This document shows, piece by piece, positions 51,977-61,596 of a DNA stretch of 64,000 nt. The notes below the pieces were generated by a model, which searched no databases, was not told the DNA's origin, and saw nothing but the letters and a program-made list of their open reading frames with translations. Numbering within the stretch: position 1 is the first letter of the stretch; each line of letters starts with the position of its first letter. A program made the translations under genes and the position numbers. The DNA comes from Pedobacter sp. WC2423 (GTDB lineage Bacteria > Bacteroidota > Bacteroidia > Sphingobacteriales > Sphingobacteriaceae), in assembly GCF_040822065.1 (NCBI RefSeq), contig NZ_CP162005.1:2914001-2978000 (forward strand). The letters are read 5' to 3'.

Positions 51977-53314
51977 CTAAGTTTTTTTGAATTTTCTTTT
52001 CTTCCAGGCCGGAGTTTTATCCATCTTTTTCTTCGCAGAAGCCGCAGCGGCTGCAGCAATTGCAGCAGCATGTTTCTTCTCATGGAAAGCTCCTTTGAAA
52101 TCCGGATCATCTTTCCTTTTCTGATTATCGATTTCTCTGGCAATATACTGACGCTCCTCATAAGGAGTTTCCTCTACAAAAACCTCTTTTGGAAGCTCAA
52201 GAACCGGAATAGTCTGACGCATCAGTTTCTCAATCTTTTTAACATAATACAGCTCTGCTTCCGTACAAAAAGTAAGTGCATCTCCTTTCGCATAAGCTCT
52301 TCCGGTACGGCCAATACGGTGAACATAATCCTCAATAATAATTGGGACATCAAAGTTGATCACATGACTAACCTCAGCTACATCAATTCCCCGGGAAGCA
52401 ACATCTGTAGCTACCAGCACACGAATATTTCCCTCTTTAAAACTATTGATTGAATTAATTCTCGTATTCTGCCCCTTATTTGCATGGATTACTCTTACCT
52501 CCGCAGCGCCATATCTGCGTTCAATAAAACTGAAAATATTATCAGCCACAGTTTTAGTCTTACAAAAGATAATCAGACGCTTAAAATCTATCTCATTCTT
52601 TAGTAAATGCTGTAAAAGATTAATTTTAGTCTTGAAATTCGGAACCTCATATAACCCCTGCGTAACTGTTTGTGCAGGAGTAGCCTGCTGACCAACCTCA
52701 ATAATCGTTGGGTTTTTCAGGAAATCACCAGCAATTTTATGAACAAGATCGCTCATGGTAGCCGAGAAAAGTAAATTCTGTCTTTTACGCGGTACCACTT
52801 CCAGAATCCTGTGAATAGAGCCAATAAAACCCATATCCATCATTTTATCCGCCTCATCCAATACCAGGAATTTCAGGTATTGTGTATTAATATGTCCGGC
52901 AAGATAAATATCAAGGAAGCGGCCGGGAGTAGCAATAATAATATCTACACCAGCTTTTACCTGTTCTATCTGCGTTTTCGGCCCTATTCCCCCGAAAACA
53001 ACTACGGAACGTAAATCTGTATATTTTGAAAATATTTTGACATGCTCAGCAATCTGCATCGCTAATTCGCGCGTTGGTGCCAGAATTAAAGCGCGTGCAG
53101 CATCTCCCTGAGCATATTTAAGCTGCATTAATATAGGCAGCACATAAGCTGCCGTTTTTCCTGTTCCAGTCTCGGCAATCCCAAAAATATCTTGTCCCGA
53201 TAAAACCGGTGCGATTGCTTTTTCTTGTATTGGAGTAGCAACCGTAAACCCTGCATCAGCAACAGCATTTAAAATCTGTCTGTTAAGGTTGAACTCTTCG
53301 AATGTTTTTGGCAT
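51977..53314 (-). CDS. DEAD-box RNA helicase
   Basis: 445-residue ATP-dependent RNA helicase. Motif Q is FEEFNLN-type at the start (residues 3-40), Walker A AETGTGKTA (about 46-54), motif II is VLDEADKMMD (near 149), motif III SAT (near 183), and motif VI YVHRIGRTGRA (near 325). The C-terminal tail is basic and alanine-rich ([13 protein letters not shown] and lysines), typical of RhlE-type helicases that bind RNA. It lies downstream of the GIY-YIG gene on the same strand. Confidence 0.92.
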   Translation of the reverse strand: MPKTFEEFNLNRQILNAVADAGFTVATPIQEKAIAPVLSGQDIFGIAETGTGKTAAYVLPILMQLKYAQGDAARALILAPTRELAMQIAEHVKIFSKYTDLRSVVVFGGIGPKTQIEQVKAGVDIIIATPGRFLDIYLAGHINTQYLKFLVLDEADKMMDMGFIGSIHRILEVVPRKRQNLLFSATMSDLVHKIAGDFLKNPTIIEVGQQATPAQTVTQGLYEVPNFKTKINLLQHLLKNEIDFKRLIIFCKTKTVADNIFSFIERRYGAAEVRVIHANKGQNTRINSINSFKEGNIRVLVATDVASRGIDVAEVSHVINFDVPIIIEDYVHRIGRTGRAYAKGDALTFCTEAELYYVKKIEKLMRQTIPVLELPKEVFVEETPYEERQYIAREIDNQKRKDDPDFKGAFHEKKHAAAIAAAAAASAKKKMDKTPAWKKRKFKKT

Positions 53315-53427
53315 TTTGCAAATATAATATAATTAATAGGAAGCTAATTAAGCGCTTCTTTAAATGTTATTTTATGGATAAAGGGGAAAAGAGAAATTGA
53401 CACTAATTTCTCACGGAACAGCTTTTA

Positions 53428-53471
53428 TTTTTTTAATGCGTTTCATTTCTAAAAGAAACACATTAAAAAAA
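53428..53471. terminator. Bidirectional terminator-like hairpin
   Basis: T7AATG (53428-53438) and GTTTC (53440-53444) pair with GAAAC (53455-53459) and CATTA7 (53461-53471), with one mismatch. T runs on each strand fit a terminator that works both ways. It lies between the GIY-YIG gene stop and the helicase start, both minus strand. Confidence 0.6.
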
Positions 53472-53542
53472 CTCAGCCAGAAGTTATTATCTATCTTAAA
53501 AACACGCAGACAGATCTTAAAAAACTATAAATTGAGAACAGC

Positions 53543-54217
53543 TTATGCTTCAACAGCAGCAGTCTGTACTCTTGCTTTTAAATTTTTGAATTGGTAATCA
53601 GGGATTAAATCTCTTTTTTCGTGTACCTGGGTAAATTCGAAAGATTCTTCAGTTTCCAAAGCTGTGATTGCATCTTTAGCTTTATTGTAAGAACATCTGA
53701 ACAATTCACCTGAATCAGTTGCTTTTCCGCTTTTCTCTACCAGATAATTCACTTTGTTTTCACTCAGTTTTTGCTGAATCTTACGTTCGCTTCTTCCTTG
53801 TGTTGTCGTTCTTGCATCAAATAAAAGTACCCAGTCATCAAAACCTGCATATCTGGTCTTAGGCATATTTAAGCTTTTGATTCTGTCAATGATATTACTT
53901 GTAGAACCCACCTTAATCAAAGTTCCTTTTCTTGAACCGGCAATGTAAATAAAACCAGCTTCATGCTCTCTTAATAAAATTGCAATTTTACCTGTTTCAC
54001 ATTGTGGACATTGACCGCCGATAGTTTTGAAATTATGATTATCATCTTTAGTACAACCTACAGTATTGTATGCGAAGACTGTATTTGTCTCAGACATACG
54101 CTGCTTTAGCTCTTCTGTCATCCCCTCTCCTTGTGCGTCAAACAGCAAATCCGCTGGGATTTTGTGTTTTTTTATAAAGCTTTCCTGTGTCTTGGTTAAT
54201 ACGTGTTTAATAGTCAT
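53543..54217 (-). CDS. GIY-YIG nuclease family protein with zinc ribbon
   Basis: 224-residue protein. A C-x5-H-x8-C-x2-C set (C55, H61, C70, C73) in residues 52-75 looks like a zinc ribbon, followed by a GIY-YIG-like domain: GFIYIAG (88-94) and IKVGSTSNIIDRIKSLN (101-117), with an Arg-rich segment (TTTQGRSERKIQQKL). It resembles T5orf172/DUF4357-type GIY-YIG proteins. The start ATG at 54217 is preferred to TTG at 54223. Not near other DNA repair or phage genes. Confidence 0.68.
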   Translation of the reverse strand: MTIKHVLTKTQESFIKKHKIPADLLFDAQGEGMTEELKQRMSETNTVFAYNTVGCTKDDNHNFKTIGGQCPQCETGKIAILLREHEAGFIYIAGSRKGTLIKVGSTSNIIDRIKSLNMPKTRYAGFDDWVLLFDARTTTQGRSERKIQQKLSENKVNYLVEKSGKATDSGELFRCSYNKAKDAITALETEESFEFTQVHEKRDLIPDYQFKNLKARVQTAAVEA

Positions 54218-54362
54218 TTCCAAAATTAGTCATATTAATTGGTTTTAAATCAGTTAAGACCATAACTAGTATAAAAATAATCGTATATTTAACACTGCCT
54301 TTCAGTTTAGCAATTGTAATCATGCCTAAAAATATTGCTTCAAAATCCTTAGATTTGGCAAT

Positions 54363-55697
54363 ATGAACACCATCCTTATAAAAGCCGCAACGTTAGTTAA
54401 TGAAGGAAAAATTTATGTTGCGGACGTATTTATCAAAGACGGATTAATTGAAGAAATCAGTCCGGTAATAAACAGATCAGCCGATCAGGAAATCAATGCA
54501 GAAGGGTTACACTTGTTACCTGGTATGATTGACGACCAGGTCCATTTCAGAGAACCCGGTTTAACCCACAAAGCAGATATCTTTACCGAAAGCATGGCGG
54601 CAGTTGCCGGAGGAATTACCTCTTTCATGGAAATGCCCAATACAGTCCCGAATACGCTTACGCAAAGTCTGTTAGCTGACAAATATCAGATTGCCTCAGA
54701 AATGTCACTGGCTAATTACTCCTTTTTTATGGGTGCTTCTAATGACAACATTGAAGAAGTTCTGAAAACTGATCCGGCACAAGTATGTGGTATTAAAGTA
54801 TTTATGGGTTCTTCTACCGGAAATATGCTGGTTGATAATGAACAGGTACTGGATAATATTTTCAGAGAAGCCCCAATACTGGTTGCCACACACTGTGAAG
54901 ATGAACTGACGATCAGAACCAACATGGCTGCTTTCAAAGAAAAATACGGAGAAAACATTACTATAGATATGCATCCGCTGATCCGCAACGATGAAGCTTG
55001 TTACATTTCCTCATCACTTGCCGTTTCACTTGCTAAAAAACACAATACCCGATTACATATTCTACATATCTCTACTGCAAAAGAAATCGCATTATTCGAT
55101 GCAATTACTCCTTTAAAGGATAAAAGAATTACTGCCGAAGCCTGCGTTCACCACCTCTGGTTCAGCGACCAGGATTATGCGACCAAAGGTAACCTGATTA
55201 AATGGAATCCTGCTGTTAAAACAGCAGCAGACCGTGATGCCATTCTGAAAGGTGTATTAGATGGCCATATCGATGTGATTGCTACCGATCACGCCCCGCA
55301 TACCATTGAAGAAAAAGCACAAACTTATCTGAAAGCCCCTGCGGGCGGACCACTCGTACAACATGCACTTTCTGCACTGCTGGAAATGTATCATCAGGGA
55401 AAGATCACGCTTGAAAAAATAGTAGAGAAAACAGCACACAACGTAGCCACCTGCTTTCAGATTGACAGAAGAGGATTTATCAGAGAAGGTTACTGGGCCG
55501 ATTTAGTATTAGTTGCACTCCATGATCCTGTTAAAGTAACTCAAGCTAATATTTTATATAAATGCGGCTGGTCTCCTTTTGAAGGACAAACTTTCAAAGC
55601 TGATATTACCCATACTTTTATCTCTGGGAATCTGGCTTACCAAAAAGGAAAGTTCATGACCAATGAAACTGGAAAACGATTAACTTTCAACAGATAA
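54363..55697 (+). CDS. pyrC: Dihydroorotase (type I)
   Basis: 444-residue amidohydrolase converting carbamoyl aspartate to dihydroorotate in pyrimidine synthesis. It keeps GIKVFMGSS (carboxylated Lys, about 152), ATHCEDE (near 182), LHILHIS (near 232) and ATDHAPH (catalytic Asp near 308). The usual HxH is QVH (Q59, H61), a change I recall as common in Bacteroidota pyrC. It is one base from the DUF3810 gene. A divergent dihydroorotase-like protein at 16798 has lost more of these residues. Confidence 0.9.
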   Translation: MNTILIKAATLVNEGKIYVADVFIKDGLIEEISPVINRSADQEINAEGLHLLPGMIDDQVHFREPGLTHKADIFTESMAAVAGGITSFMEMPNTVPNTLTQSLLADKYQIASEMSLANYSFFMGASNDNIEEVLKTDPAQVCGIKVFMGSSTGNMLVDNEQVLDNIFREAPILVATHCEDELTIRTNMAAFKEKYGENITIDMHPLIRNDEACYISSSLAVSLAKKHNTRLHILHISTAKEIALFDAITPLKDKRITAEACVHHLWFSDQDYATKGNLIKWNPAVKTAADRDAILKGVLDGHIDVIATDHAPHTIEEKAQTYLKAPAGGPLVQHALSALLEMYHQGKITLEKIVEKTAHNVATCFQIDRRGFIREGYWADLVLVALHDPVKVTQANILYKCGWSPFEGQTFKADITHTFISGNLAYQKGKFMTNETGKRLTFNR

Positions 55698-56798
55698 ATG
55701 AATTCTGCGATCAAGTCAAAAGTACGCCGTCTGGTTATATTAAGTACTATTGCTTTACTGATTTTCCTTCTGGGACTTAACAGTCAACTGACAGAAACCA
55801 TTTATTCCAGCGGTCTTTATCCACTGGTCTCGGTCGCTCAGCGCTTCATCAGCTCACCGTTTCCTTTTGCGGTGGGCGATTTTCTGTACCTGATTTTAAT
55901 TCTTTACTGCCTGTGGTCGGTCTTTAAAGCGATTAGAAAAATAAAACGCAGGAGACCGGAACAGCAGTTGCAATTTTTCTTCCCATTACAACTGGCTAAC
56001 TTTACACTGATCTTATATATAGTCTTTAAACTGCTTTGGGGTCTGAATTATTCCAGACCTTCCATTTCCAGACAATTAGGACTTAGTAATCAAAAATATA
56101 CCACAAAAGATCTTGTTCAATTAGGTGATTTCCTGATTAACCGGGTCAATACCACTAAACAAAAAATACAGCAGACCGGTGTCCAGAGGGGATTCAATAT
56201 TAAAGAGCTGGAAAGCGGCTCTAAATCTGCTTATGATAAATTAGCGAAAACCAATTCCCTGTTTACTTACAGCGTGCCGGCTGTTAAAGCGGTAATTCTG
56301 GAACAGACCATTACCAAATCGGGCATAGAAGGCTATTATGCTCCTCCGTCGGGCGAAGCTAATGTCAACATGCTTATTCCCGCCATAGATTTACCCTTTA
56401 TCACCTGTCACGAAATCTCGCACCAACTTGGCGTAGCACGCGAAGACGAAGCTAATCTTGCAGGTTACCTCGTCAGCACAGGTAGTTCAGATCTTAATTT
56501 TCAATATTCCGGTTATTATAATATCCTTCGGAACGTTCTTTTCGAGATCAGAATTAAATCACCCGAAGATTATGAAGACCTCTTTAAAAAAATAAATAAA
56601 GCTACACTGGCAGATTTTAAGAACGAACAGGAATTCTGGAGAAAGTACAATTCTGAAATGTCAGGGTACTTCGGTGTGGCATTCGATAAATTCCTCAAAA
56701 TCAATAACCAGAAAAAAGGAACTGACAGTTACCAGGATATTGTTTTATGGGTATTTAATCTGCATAAAAAGGAAATGCATAAAACATTACAGCCCTAA
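55698..56798 (+). CDS. DUF3810 domain-containing membrane protein (putative zinc peptidase)
   Basis: 366-residue protein. Two or three membrane segments (about residues 8-28, 55-77 and 97-117) precede a soluble domain with TCHEISHQLGVAREDEANLAG (near 230-250). This HExxH followed by an E is a gluzincin-like zinc peptidase motif. DUF3810 has no proven function to my knowledge. It starts directly after the dihydroorotase stop and precedes hscA by 24 bases, so the three genes may form an operon. Confidence 0.85.
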   Translation: MNSAIKSKVRRLVILSTIALLIFLLGLNSQLTETIYSSGLYPLVSVAQRFISSPFPFAVGDFLYLILILYCLWSVFKAIRKIKRRRPEQQLQFFFPLQLANFTLILYIVFKLLWGLNYSRPSISRQLGLSNQKYTTKDLVQLGDFLINRVNTTKQKIQQTGVQRGFNIKELESGSKSAYDKLAKTNSLFTYSVPAVKAVILEQTITKSGIEGYYAPPSGEANVNMLIPAIDLPFITCHEISHQLGVAREDEANLAGYLVSTGSSDLNFQYSGYYNILRNVLFEIRIKSPEDYEDLFKKINKATLADFKNEQEFWRKYNSEMSGYFGVAFDKFLKINNQKKGTDSYQDIVLWVFNLHKKEMHKTLQP

Positions 56799-56828
56799 TA
56801 CATTTAAAATCTTAAATTTGCCGTGATT

Positions 56829-58685
56829 ATGGCAAAGATATCCATCAACCTGGCAACAGGTTCTTTACAAAAAGAAGAAATCATTGTAGGAATTGATTTA
56901 GGGACGACCAACAGTTTGGTGGCCTTTATTGATCCGGACAAAAAACCTAAAGTTATCAATGACACTGGAAAAGGGTTATTAGTACCTTCTATAGTCCATT
57001 TCGATGCAGCAGGAGATACCTTGGTGGGTAATGGAGCAAAAGAATTTCTGATCACTGACCCGGCCAATACCATATTTTCAGTTAAACGTTTATTGGGCCG
57101 GTCTTATAAAGACATTGCTGGTCATCAGGATACCTTCTCTTACAAACTAATAGATGAAGGTAATGATTCCCTGGTTAAAATACAGGCCGGAGATAAATTC
57201 TACACTCCTATTGAGCTCTCAGCAGAGATCTTAAAGGAGCTGAAAGCCAGAGCAGAACATGCTTTAAAAACACCTGTTAACCGCGCCGTAATTACTGTTC
57301 CTGCTTATTTCAATGATAGTCAGCGACAGGCCACAAGAGATGCAGGCCGTTTAGCAGGATTAGATGTTTTAAGAATTGTCAATGAGCCAACCGCAGCCAG
57401 TTTAGCTTACGGAATAGGACTTGATCCTACTGAGCAGAAAACGATTGCAGTTTATGATTTAGGAGGTGGAACATTTGATGTTTCTATTCTTGCTATTCAG
57501 AACGGCATATTTGAAGTATTGTCTACTAACGGAAATACTTTCCTTGGCGGGGATGACTTTGACCGTGCTATTGTTCATTACTGGATAGAGAAAAACAACC
57601 TTGATGCAGCTGCACTGGCCGAAAATCCGGGATTAATGCAAAACCTTCGTTTAAAAGCCGAAGAAGCAAAAAAAGCACTCAGCACCCAAAATCTGTTCAA
57701 TGAAAAATCAGGAGACATCTGGTATACCCTTGACAGAAATACATTCGAGCAATTGATCGAAGCAAAAGTTAAAGAAACTTTAGCTTCTTGTCAGCAAGCT
57801 TTGAAAGATGCCAAATTAAGCATTACAGCTATTGACGAAGTGGTTATGGTTGGTGGATCTACCCGTACACCTTATGTAAAAGCGCAGGTTGCCGCATTCT
57901 TTGGCCGTCAGCCACACGATCAGATCAACCCGGATGAAGTAGTAGCCTTAGGTGCAGCAATACAAGCAGACATCCTTGCTGGTAACCGTTCTGACATCCT
58001 GTTACTGGATGTTACTCCCCTTTCTCTGGGTATTGAGACCATGGGCGGTTTAATGGATGTGATCATCGCCAGAAATGCAAAAGTTCCGACCAAAGCAGGC
58101 CGTCAGTATACTACTTCAATAGATGGACAGGTGAATATGAAAATCTCTGTTTATCAGGGAGAGCGTGATCTGGTTAAAGAAAACAGAAAATTAGCTGAAT
58201 TCGATTTAAAGGGTATTCCGTCTATGCCAGCAGGAATGCCTAAAGTAGATATTAATTTCATCCTGAATGCCGATGGGATCCTAACCGTTCAGGCGGTTGA
58301 ATTACGTTCTGGCGTGAAGCAGGAAATAGATATTACCCCTAGTTACGGCCTTACAGATGATACGGTAGAGAAAATGCTGATTGACAGTATTACCCATGCG
58401 GAAAGTGATGTTGCGCAAAGAATGCTGATTGAAGCCCGTGGCGAAGGAGAACAACTGGTTTATACCGCTGAGCGTTTTATTGATAAAAACGGTTTTGTTT
58501 TAACTCCGGAAGAATTAGAAAACACGAAACTATATATCATTGCTTTAAGAGAAGCACTGACCGAAGGAAATAAAGACACGATTCTTAAAAAGGCAGATGA
58601 ACTGAATGAATTTACCCGTCCTTTTGCAGAGCGGTTGATGGACATCGCGGTTTCTAAAGCGATGAAGGGAAAATCGATTGATTAA
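56829..58685 (+). CDS. hscA: Fe-S cluster assembly chaperone HscA (Hsp70)
   Basis: 618-residue Hsp70. The nucleotide-binding domain starts [16 protein letters not shown] (about 20-35), with [12 protein letters not shown] (near 213) and [12 protein letters not shown] (near 343). The length and the 18-residue lead before the ATPase match HscA (616 in E. coli) rather than DnaK (about 638), and it lacks DnaK's long acidic tail. Start ATG at 56829 (GTG at 56823 possible). Its J-protein hscB is at 8182. Confidence 0.86.
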   Translation: MAKISINLATGSLQKEEIIVGIDLGTTNSLVAFIDPDKKPKVINDTGKGLLVPSIVHFDAAGDTLVGNGAKEFLITDPANTIFSVKRLLGRSYKDIAGHQDTFSYKLIDEGNDSLVKIQAGDKFYTPIELSAEILKELKARAEHALKTPVNRAVITVPAYFNDSQRQATRDAGRLAGLDVLRIVNEPTAASLAYGIGLDPTEQKTIAVYDLGGGTFDVSILAIQNGIFEVLSTNGNTFLGGDDFDRAIVHYWIEKNNLDAAALAENPGLMQNLRLKAEEAKKALSTQNLFNEKSGDIWYTLDRNTFEQLIEAKVKETLASCQQALKDAKLSITAIDEVVMVGGSTRTPYVKAQVAAFFGRQPHDQINPDEVVALGAAIQADILAGNRSDILLLDVTPLSLGIETMGGLMDVIIARNAKVPTKAGRQYTTSIDGQVNMKISVYQGERDLVKENRKLAEFDLKGIPSMPAGMPKVDINFILNADGILTVQAVELRSGVKQEIDITPSYGLTDDTVEKMLIDSITHAESDVAQRMLIEARGEGEQLVYTAERFIDKNGFVLTPEELENTKLYIIALREALTEGNKDTILKKADELNEFTRPFAERLMDIAVSKAMKGKSID

Positions 58686-58749
58686 GTAGCAAGCCTGCTG
58701 AAAAAGGTTTATTACCAAAGTATTTCAGAATAGCATTAAATTTACGAAA

Positions 58750-59706
58750 ATGAAAAGACCTTTCATTTTCGTATTTTTTTTAGCACTTACTGTGCTAACC
58801 AGTTCCTGGGGATTTTTCGCACATATGCGAATTAACAGGCTTGCTGTATTTACGCTCCCTGCCGGAATGAGCAGGTTTTATAAATCCAATATACAATACC
58901 TCTCGGATCATGCCGTAGATGCAGATAAAAGACGTTATGCCGATACTGCCGAAGCACCCCGGCATTACCTTGATATAGAAGCTTATGAGGTTGAAACCGA
59001 CAGTATTCCAAGAAAATGGAATGATGCAGCCAAAAAGTATGGGCTGCAAAAACTGGCTAAAAACGGTACACTACCCTGGCAGATCCAGCGTACCTATTAT
59101 CAATTAGTCAAAGCCTTTAAAGAAAGAGATTCCTTAAAAATACTTTCTCACTCTGCTTATTTAGGACATTATATCTCCGATGCGCATGTTCCTTTGCACA
59201 CCACAGAAAATCATAACGGCCAATTGACTAATCAATATGGTATCCACGCTTTCTGGGAAAGTCGTTTACCAGAATTATTCTCCGAAAAATATAGTTTTTT
59301 AGTAGGCGGAGCATTTTACATTGATGATCCTTTAAAAGAAACCTGGAAAATCATTACCCATACCCATCAGCTTGTTGATAGTGTTTTATGGATTGAAGCC
59401 CGTTTAAATCGTGGTTTCCCAGCCTACCGGAAGTATAGCTATTCTAAAAGAAATAAACAGGTGATGAAGCAATATGCTGTTGAATATGCCAGGGCTTATC
59501 ATACCCATATGAATCATATGGTTGCCAGACAAATGCGGGCATCCATTCTGGCTACAGGTTCTTTTTGGTATTCTGCATGGATAGATGCCGGACAGCCAAA
59601 GCTCGAAAAGATGATTAAGCTACTGCCTGACGCGGCGGCAGCGCAAGAAATAAAGGAGCTGAATCTGAAGTTCAGCTCCGGAAAAATTATTGGCAGAGAA
59701 AACTAG
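58750..59706 (+). CDS. Zinc-dependent phospholipase C / S1-P1 nuclease family protein
   Basis: 318-residue secreted enzyme with a Sec signal peptide (about residues 1-20, MKRPFIFVFFLALTVLTSSWG). Mature sequence begins WGFFAHMRINRLAVF, with zinc-ligand histidines scattered: H25, H163 and others in HSAYLGHYISDAHVPLHTT (about 135-155) and NQYGIHAFWES. The pattern fits the PLC/P1 zinc family. The substrate may be phospholipid or nucleic acid. It follows hscA and overlaps the dedA stop. Confidence 0.82.
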   Translation: MKRPFIFVFFLALTVLTSSWGFFAHMRINRLAVFTLPAGMSRFYKSNIQYLSDHAVDADKRRYADTAEAPRHYLDIEAYEVETDSIPRKWNDAAKKYGLQKLAKNGTLPWQIQRTYYQLVKAFKERDSLKILSHSAYLGHYISDAHVPLHTTENHNGQLTNQYGIHAFWESRLPELFSEKYSFLVGGAFYIDDPLKETWKIITHTHQLVDSVLWIEARLNRGFPAYRKYSYSKRNKQVMKQYAVEYARAYHTHMNHMVARQMRASILATGSFWYSAWIDAGQPKLEKMIKLLPDAAAAQEIKELNLKFSSGKIIGREN

Positions 59707-60362
59707 CTCTCTATGATATCTTTAGTTTTGAATCTTGATTTTACTGCTGCGAAGATTACAGGAGCAAAGGTAACTACTGCAATGAATAGAATTACAATAG
59801 AGAAGTTATCTCTGACAATCGGAATCTGTCCCAGTAAAAATCCCGCAAAAAGTAAACTTGCGATCCATCCTATTCCTCCAATGATATTGTAATAAGTAAA
59901 CCTGCCAAATGGCATTTTCGCTACACCAGCAACAAAAGGCGCTATAGTTCTGAAAATCGGCAGGAAACGGCTAAAAATTATTGCTTTACCACCATGTTTT
60001 TCAAAGAACATATGTGATTTATTATAATACTCCAGCTTTAAGATTTTATTTCCTTCCTTGAAGACCTTTATCCCAAAGAAACTACCCAGACGGTAATTTA
60101 AACTGTTACCCAGAATAGCTGCAATAACCAGAATAAGAAACATAATCCAGATATCCAGACCAGTGTTACCTTTAGCAATCAATGCCCCTACTGCGAACAA
60201 CATAGAATCACCAGGTAAAAATGGAGTTACTACAAATCCGGTTTCTGCAAAAATAATTAGGAATAAAATAAGGTAGGTCCAGGTCTGGTAATTGCTTACC
60301 AGCTTAACCAATTCTACATCTGTGTGCAGAATAAATTGTATCAGCTGATTGATGATGTCCAT
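59703..60362 (-). CDS. DedA family membrane protein
   Basis: 219-residue inner-membrane protein of the DedA (SNARE-associated/DUF5) family, with 5-6 helices. Family motifs are FLPGDSMLFAVGAL (about 47-60) and the FSRFLPIFRTIAPFVAG stretch (about 130-146). DedA proteins flip undecaprenyl phosphate or phospholipid and maintain proton motive force. Its stop shares a CTAG with the convergent phospholipase gene (4-base overlap). Confidence 0.88.
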   Translation of the reverse strand: MDIINQLIQFILHTDVELVKLVSNYQTWTYLILFLIIFAETGFVVTPFLPGDSMLFAVGALIAKGNTGLDIWIMFLILVIAAILGNSLNYRLGSFFGIKVFKEGNKILKLEYYNKSHMFFEKHGGKAIIFSRFLPIFRTIAPFVAGVAKMPFGRFTYYNIIGGIGWIASLLFAGFLLGQIPIVRDNFSIVILFIAVVTFAPVIFAAVKSRFKTKDIIES

Positions 60363-60376
60363 AGTGTATCATAACA

Positions 60377-60416
60377 AACGTCATTACAGCGTGTTTATTT
60401 CGCTCATAATGACGTT
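60377..60416 (-). terminator. Hairpin downstream of dnaN
   Basis: AACGTCATTA (60377-60386) and AGCG (60388-60391) pair with CGCT (60401-60404) and TAATGACGTT (60407-60416). It sits between the dnaN stop and the dedA start on the minus strand. The T content after it is low, so terminator function is only likely. Confidence 0.55.
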
Positions 60417-60437
60417 CAGAGAAGTTGTTATCTAAAA

Positions 60438-61562
60438 TTAATTATAGTTGTTCAGCATAACCGGCATAACCAGCATCAGGACATCTTCGTTTTCATCATT
60501 AGTTTGAGGGATCAATAAACCAGCACGGTTAGGCGTAGAAAGTTCCAAAGTCACTTCTTCACCAGAAAGATTGCTTAACATTTCAATCAGGAAACGCGCA
60601 TTGAAGCCTATTTCAAGGTCTTCACCTTCATATTGACAACTTAAACGTTCATGAGCTTCATTTGCAAAATCAAGGTCTTCAGAAGAGATATTTAATTCAC
60701 TACCGTTGATTTTTAACCTGACCTGGTGGGTTGTTTTATTGGCGAAAATAACTACACGGCGTAAAGTGTTCAGGAATAAAGCCCTGTCAATAATTAATTT
60801 ATTAGGATTGTTCGCAGGGATTACTGCTTCATAATCAGGGTAACGCTCATCTATTAAACGGCATACCAGGTTGATATTCTCAAACTTGAAGAATGCACTG
60901 GTTGCATTATAATCAACTGATACATTAATGTCTGTTGATGGTAAAGCTGCTTTTAACAAAGTGAGTGCCTTTTTAGGCAGAATGAACGAAGCCGTTTTGT
61001 CTGCTTTACTGTCCATACGTCTGTATCTTACCAGTTTGTGTGCATCAGTGGCTACAAATGTGATAAACTGATCCGATAACTGGCAGAAAACACCTGTCAT
61101 TGCCGGACGCAGTTCGTCATTGCTGACTGCGAAAATAGTTTTGGTAATTGCTTCTGTTAAAACTGAAGCCGGCAGGTTTACCGAAGAGGCATTTTCTACT
61201 ACTGGAATTTTAGGAAAATCATCTCCATTTTCTCCGCTCAGTTTGTACTTTCCGTCACCTGCACTAATTTCAATAGAAAATGTAGCATCATCAATATTGA
61301 AAGAAATTGGTTGATCAGGTAGTGTTTTCAAAGTATCTAATAAGATTCTTGAAGGTACAGCAACTTTTCCGCCCTCTTTGGATTCAACAGGTAAAGAAGT
61401 AGTCATACTGGTCTGCAAATCTGTAGCAGAAATAGTTAAACTTCCGTCTTTAATCTCGAAAAGGAAATTTTCCAGTATCGGCAAAACAGTACTGCTGCTT
61501 GAAGCACCATTAACCGTTTGTAAATGTTTTAATAGCGTTGATGTGGATACAATAAATCTCAT
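60438..61562 (-). CDS. dnaN: DNA polymerase III beta subunit (sliding clamp)
   Basis: 374-residue processivity clamp with three alike domains of about 120 residues each. Characteristic segments: starts MRFIVSTSTLLKHLQTVNGA, FSVSNDELRPAMTGVF near 145, DAHKLVRYR near 170, and the C-terminal LVMPVMLNNY (hydrophobic cleft end). Length is normal. It is encoded 34 bases after gldG on the same strand. No dnaA or origin repeats are seen nearby. Confidence 0.95.
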   Translation of the reverse strand: MRFIVSTSTLLKHLQTVNGASSSSTVLPILENFLFEIKDGSLTISATDLQTSMTTSLPVESKEGGKVAVPSRILLDTLKTLPDQPISFNIDDATFSIEISAGDGKYKLSGENGDDFPKIPVVENASSVNLPASVLTEAITKTIFAVSNDELRPAMTGVFCQLSDQFITFVATDAHKLVRYRRMDSKADKTASFILPKKALTLLKAALPSTDINVSVDYNATSAFFKFENINLVCRLIDERYPDYEAVIPANNPNKLIIDRALFLNTLRRVVIFANKTTHQVRLKINGSELNISSEDLDFANEAHERLSCQYEGEDLEIGFNARFLIEMLSNLSGEEVTLELSTPNRAGLLIPQTNDENEDVLMLVMPVMLNNYN

Positions 61563-61596
61563 AATATGATTATGTCAGTTCTCAAAAATATAAAAA

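Noticed and set aside
60363..60437. Replication origin near dnaN
   Set aside because: No dnaA gene, DnaA-box cluster or AT-rich unwinding region is seen; the hairpin at 60377-60416 fits a terminator better.
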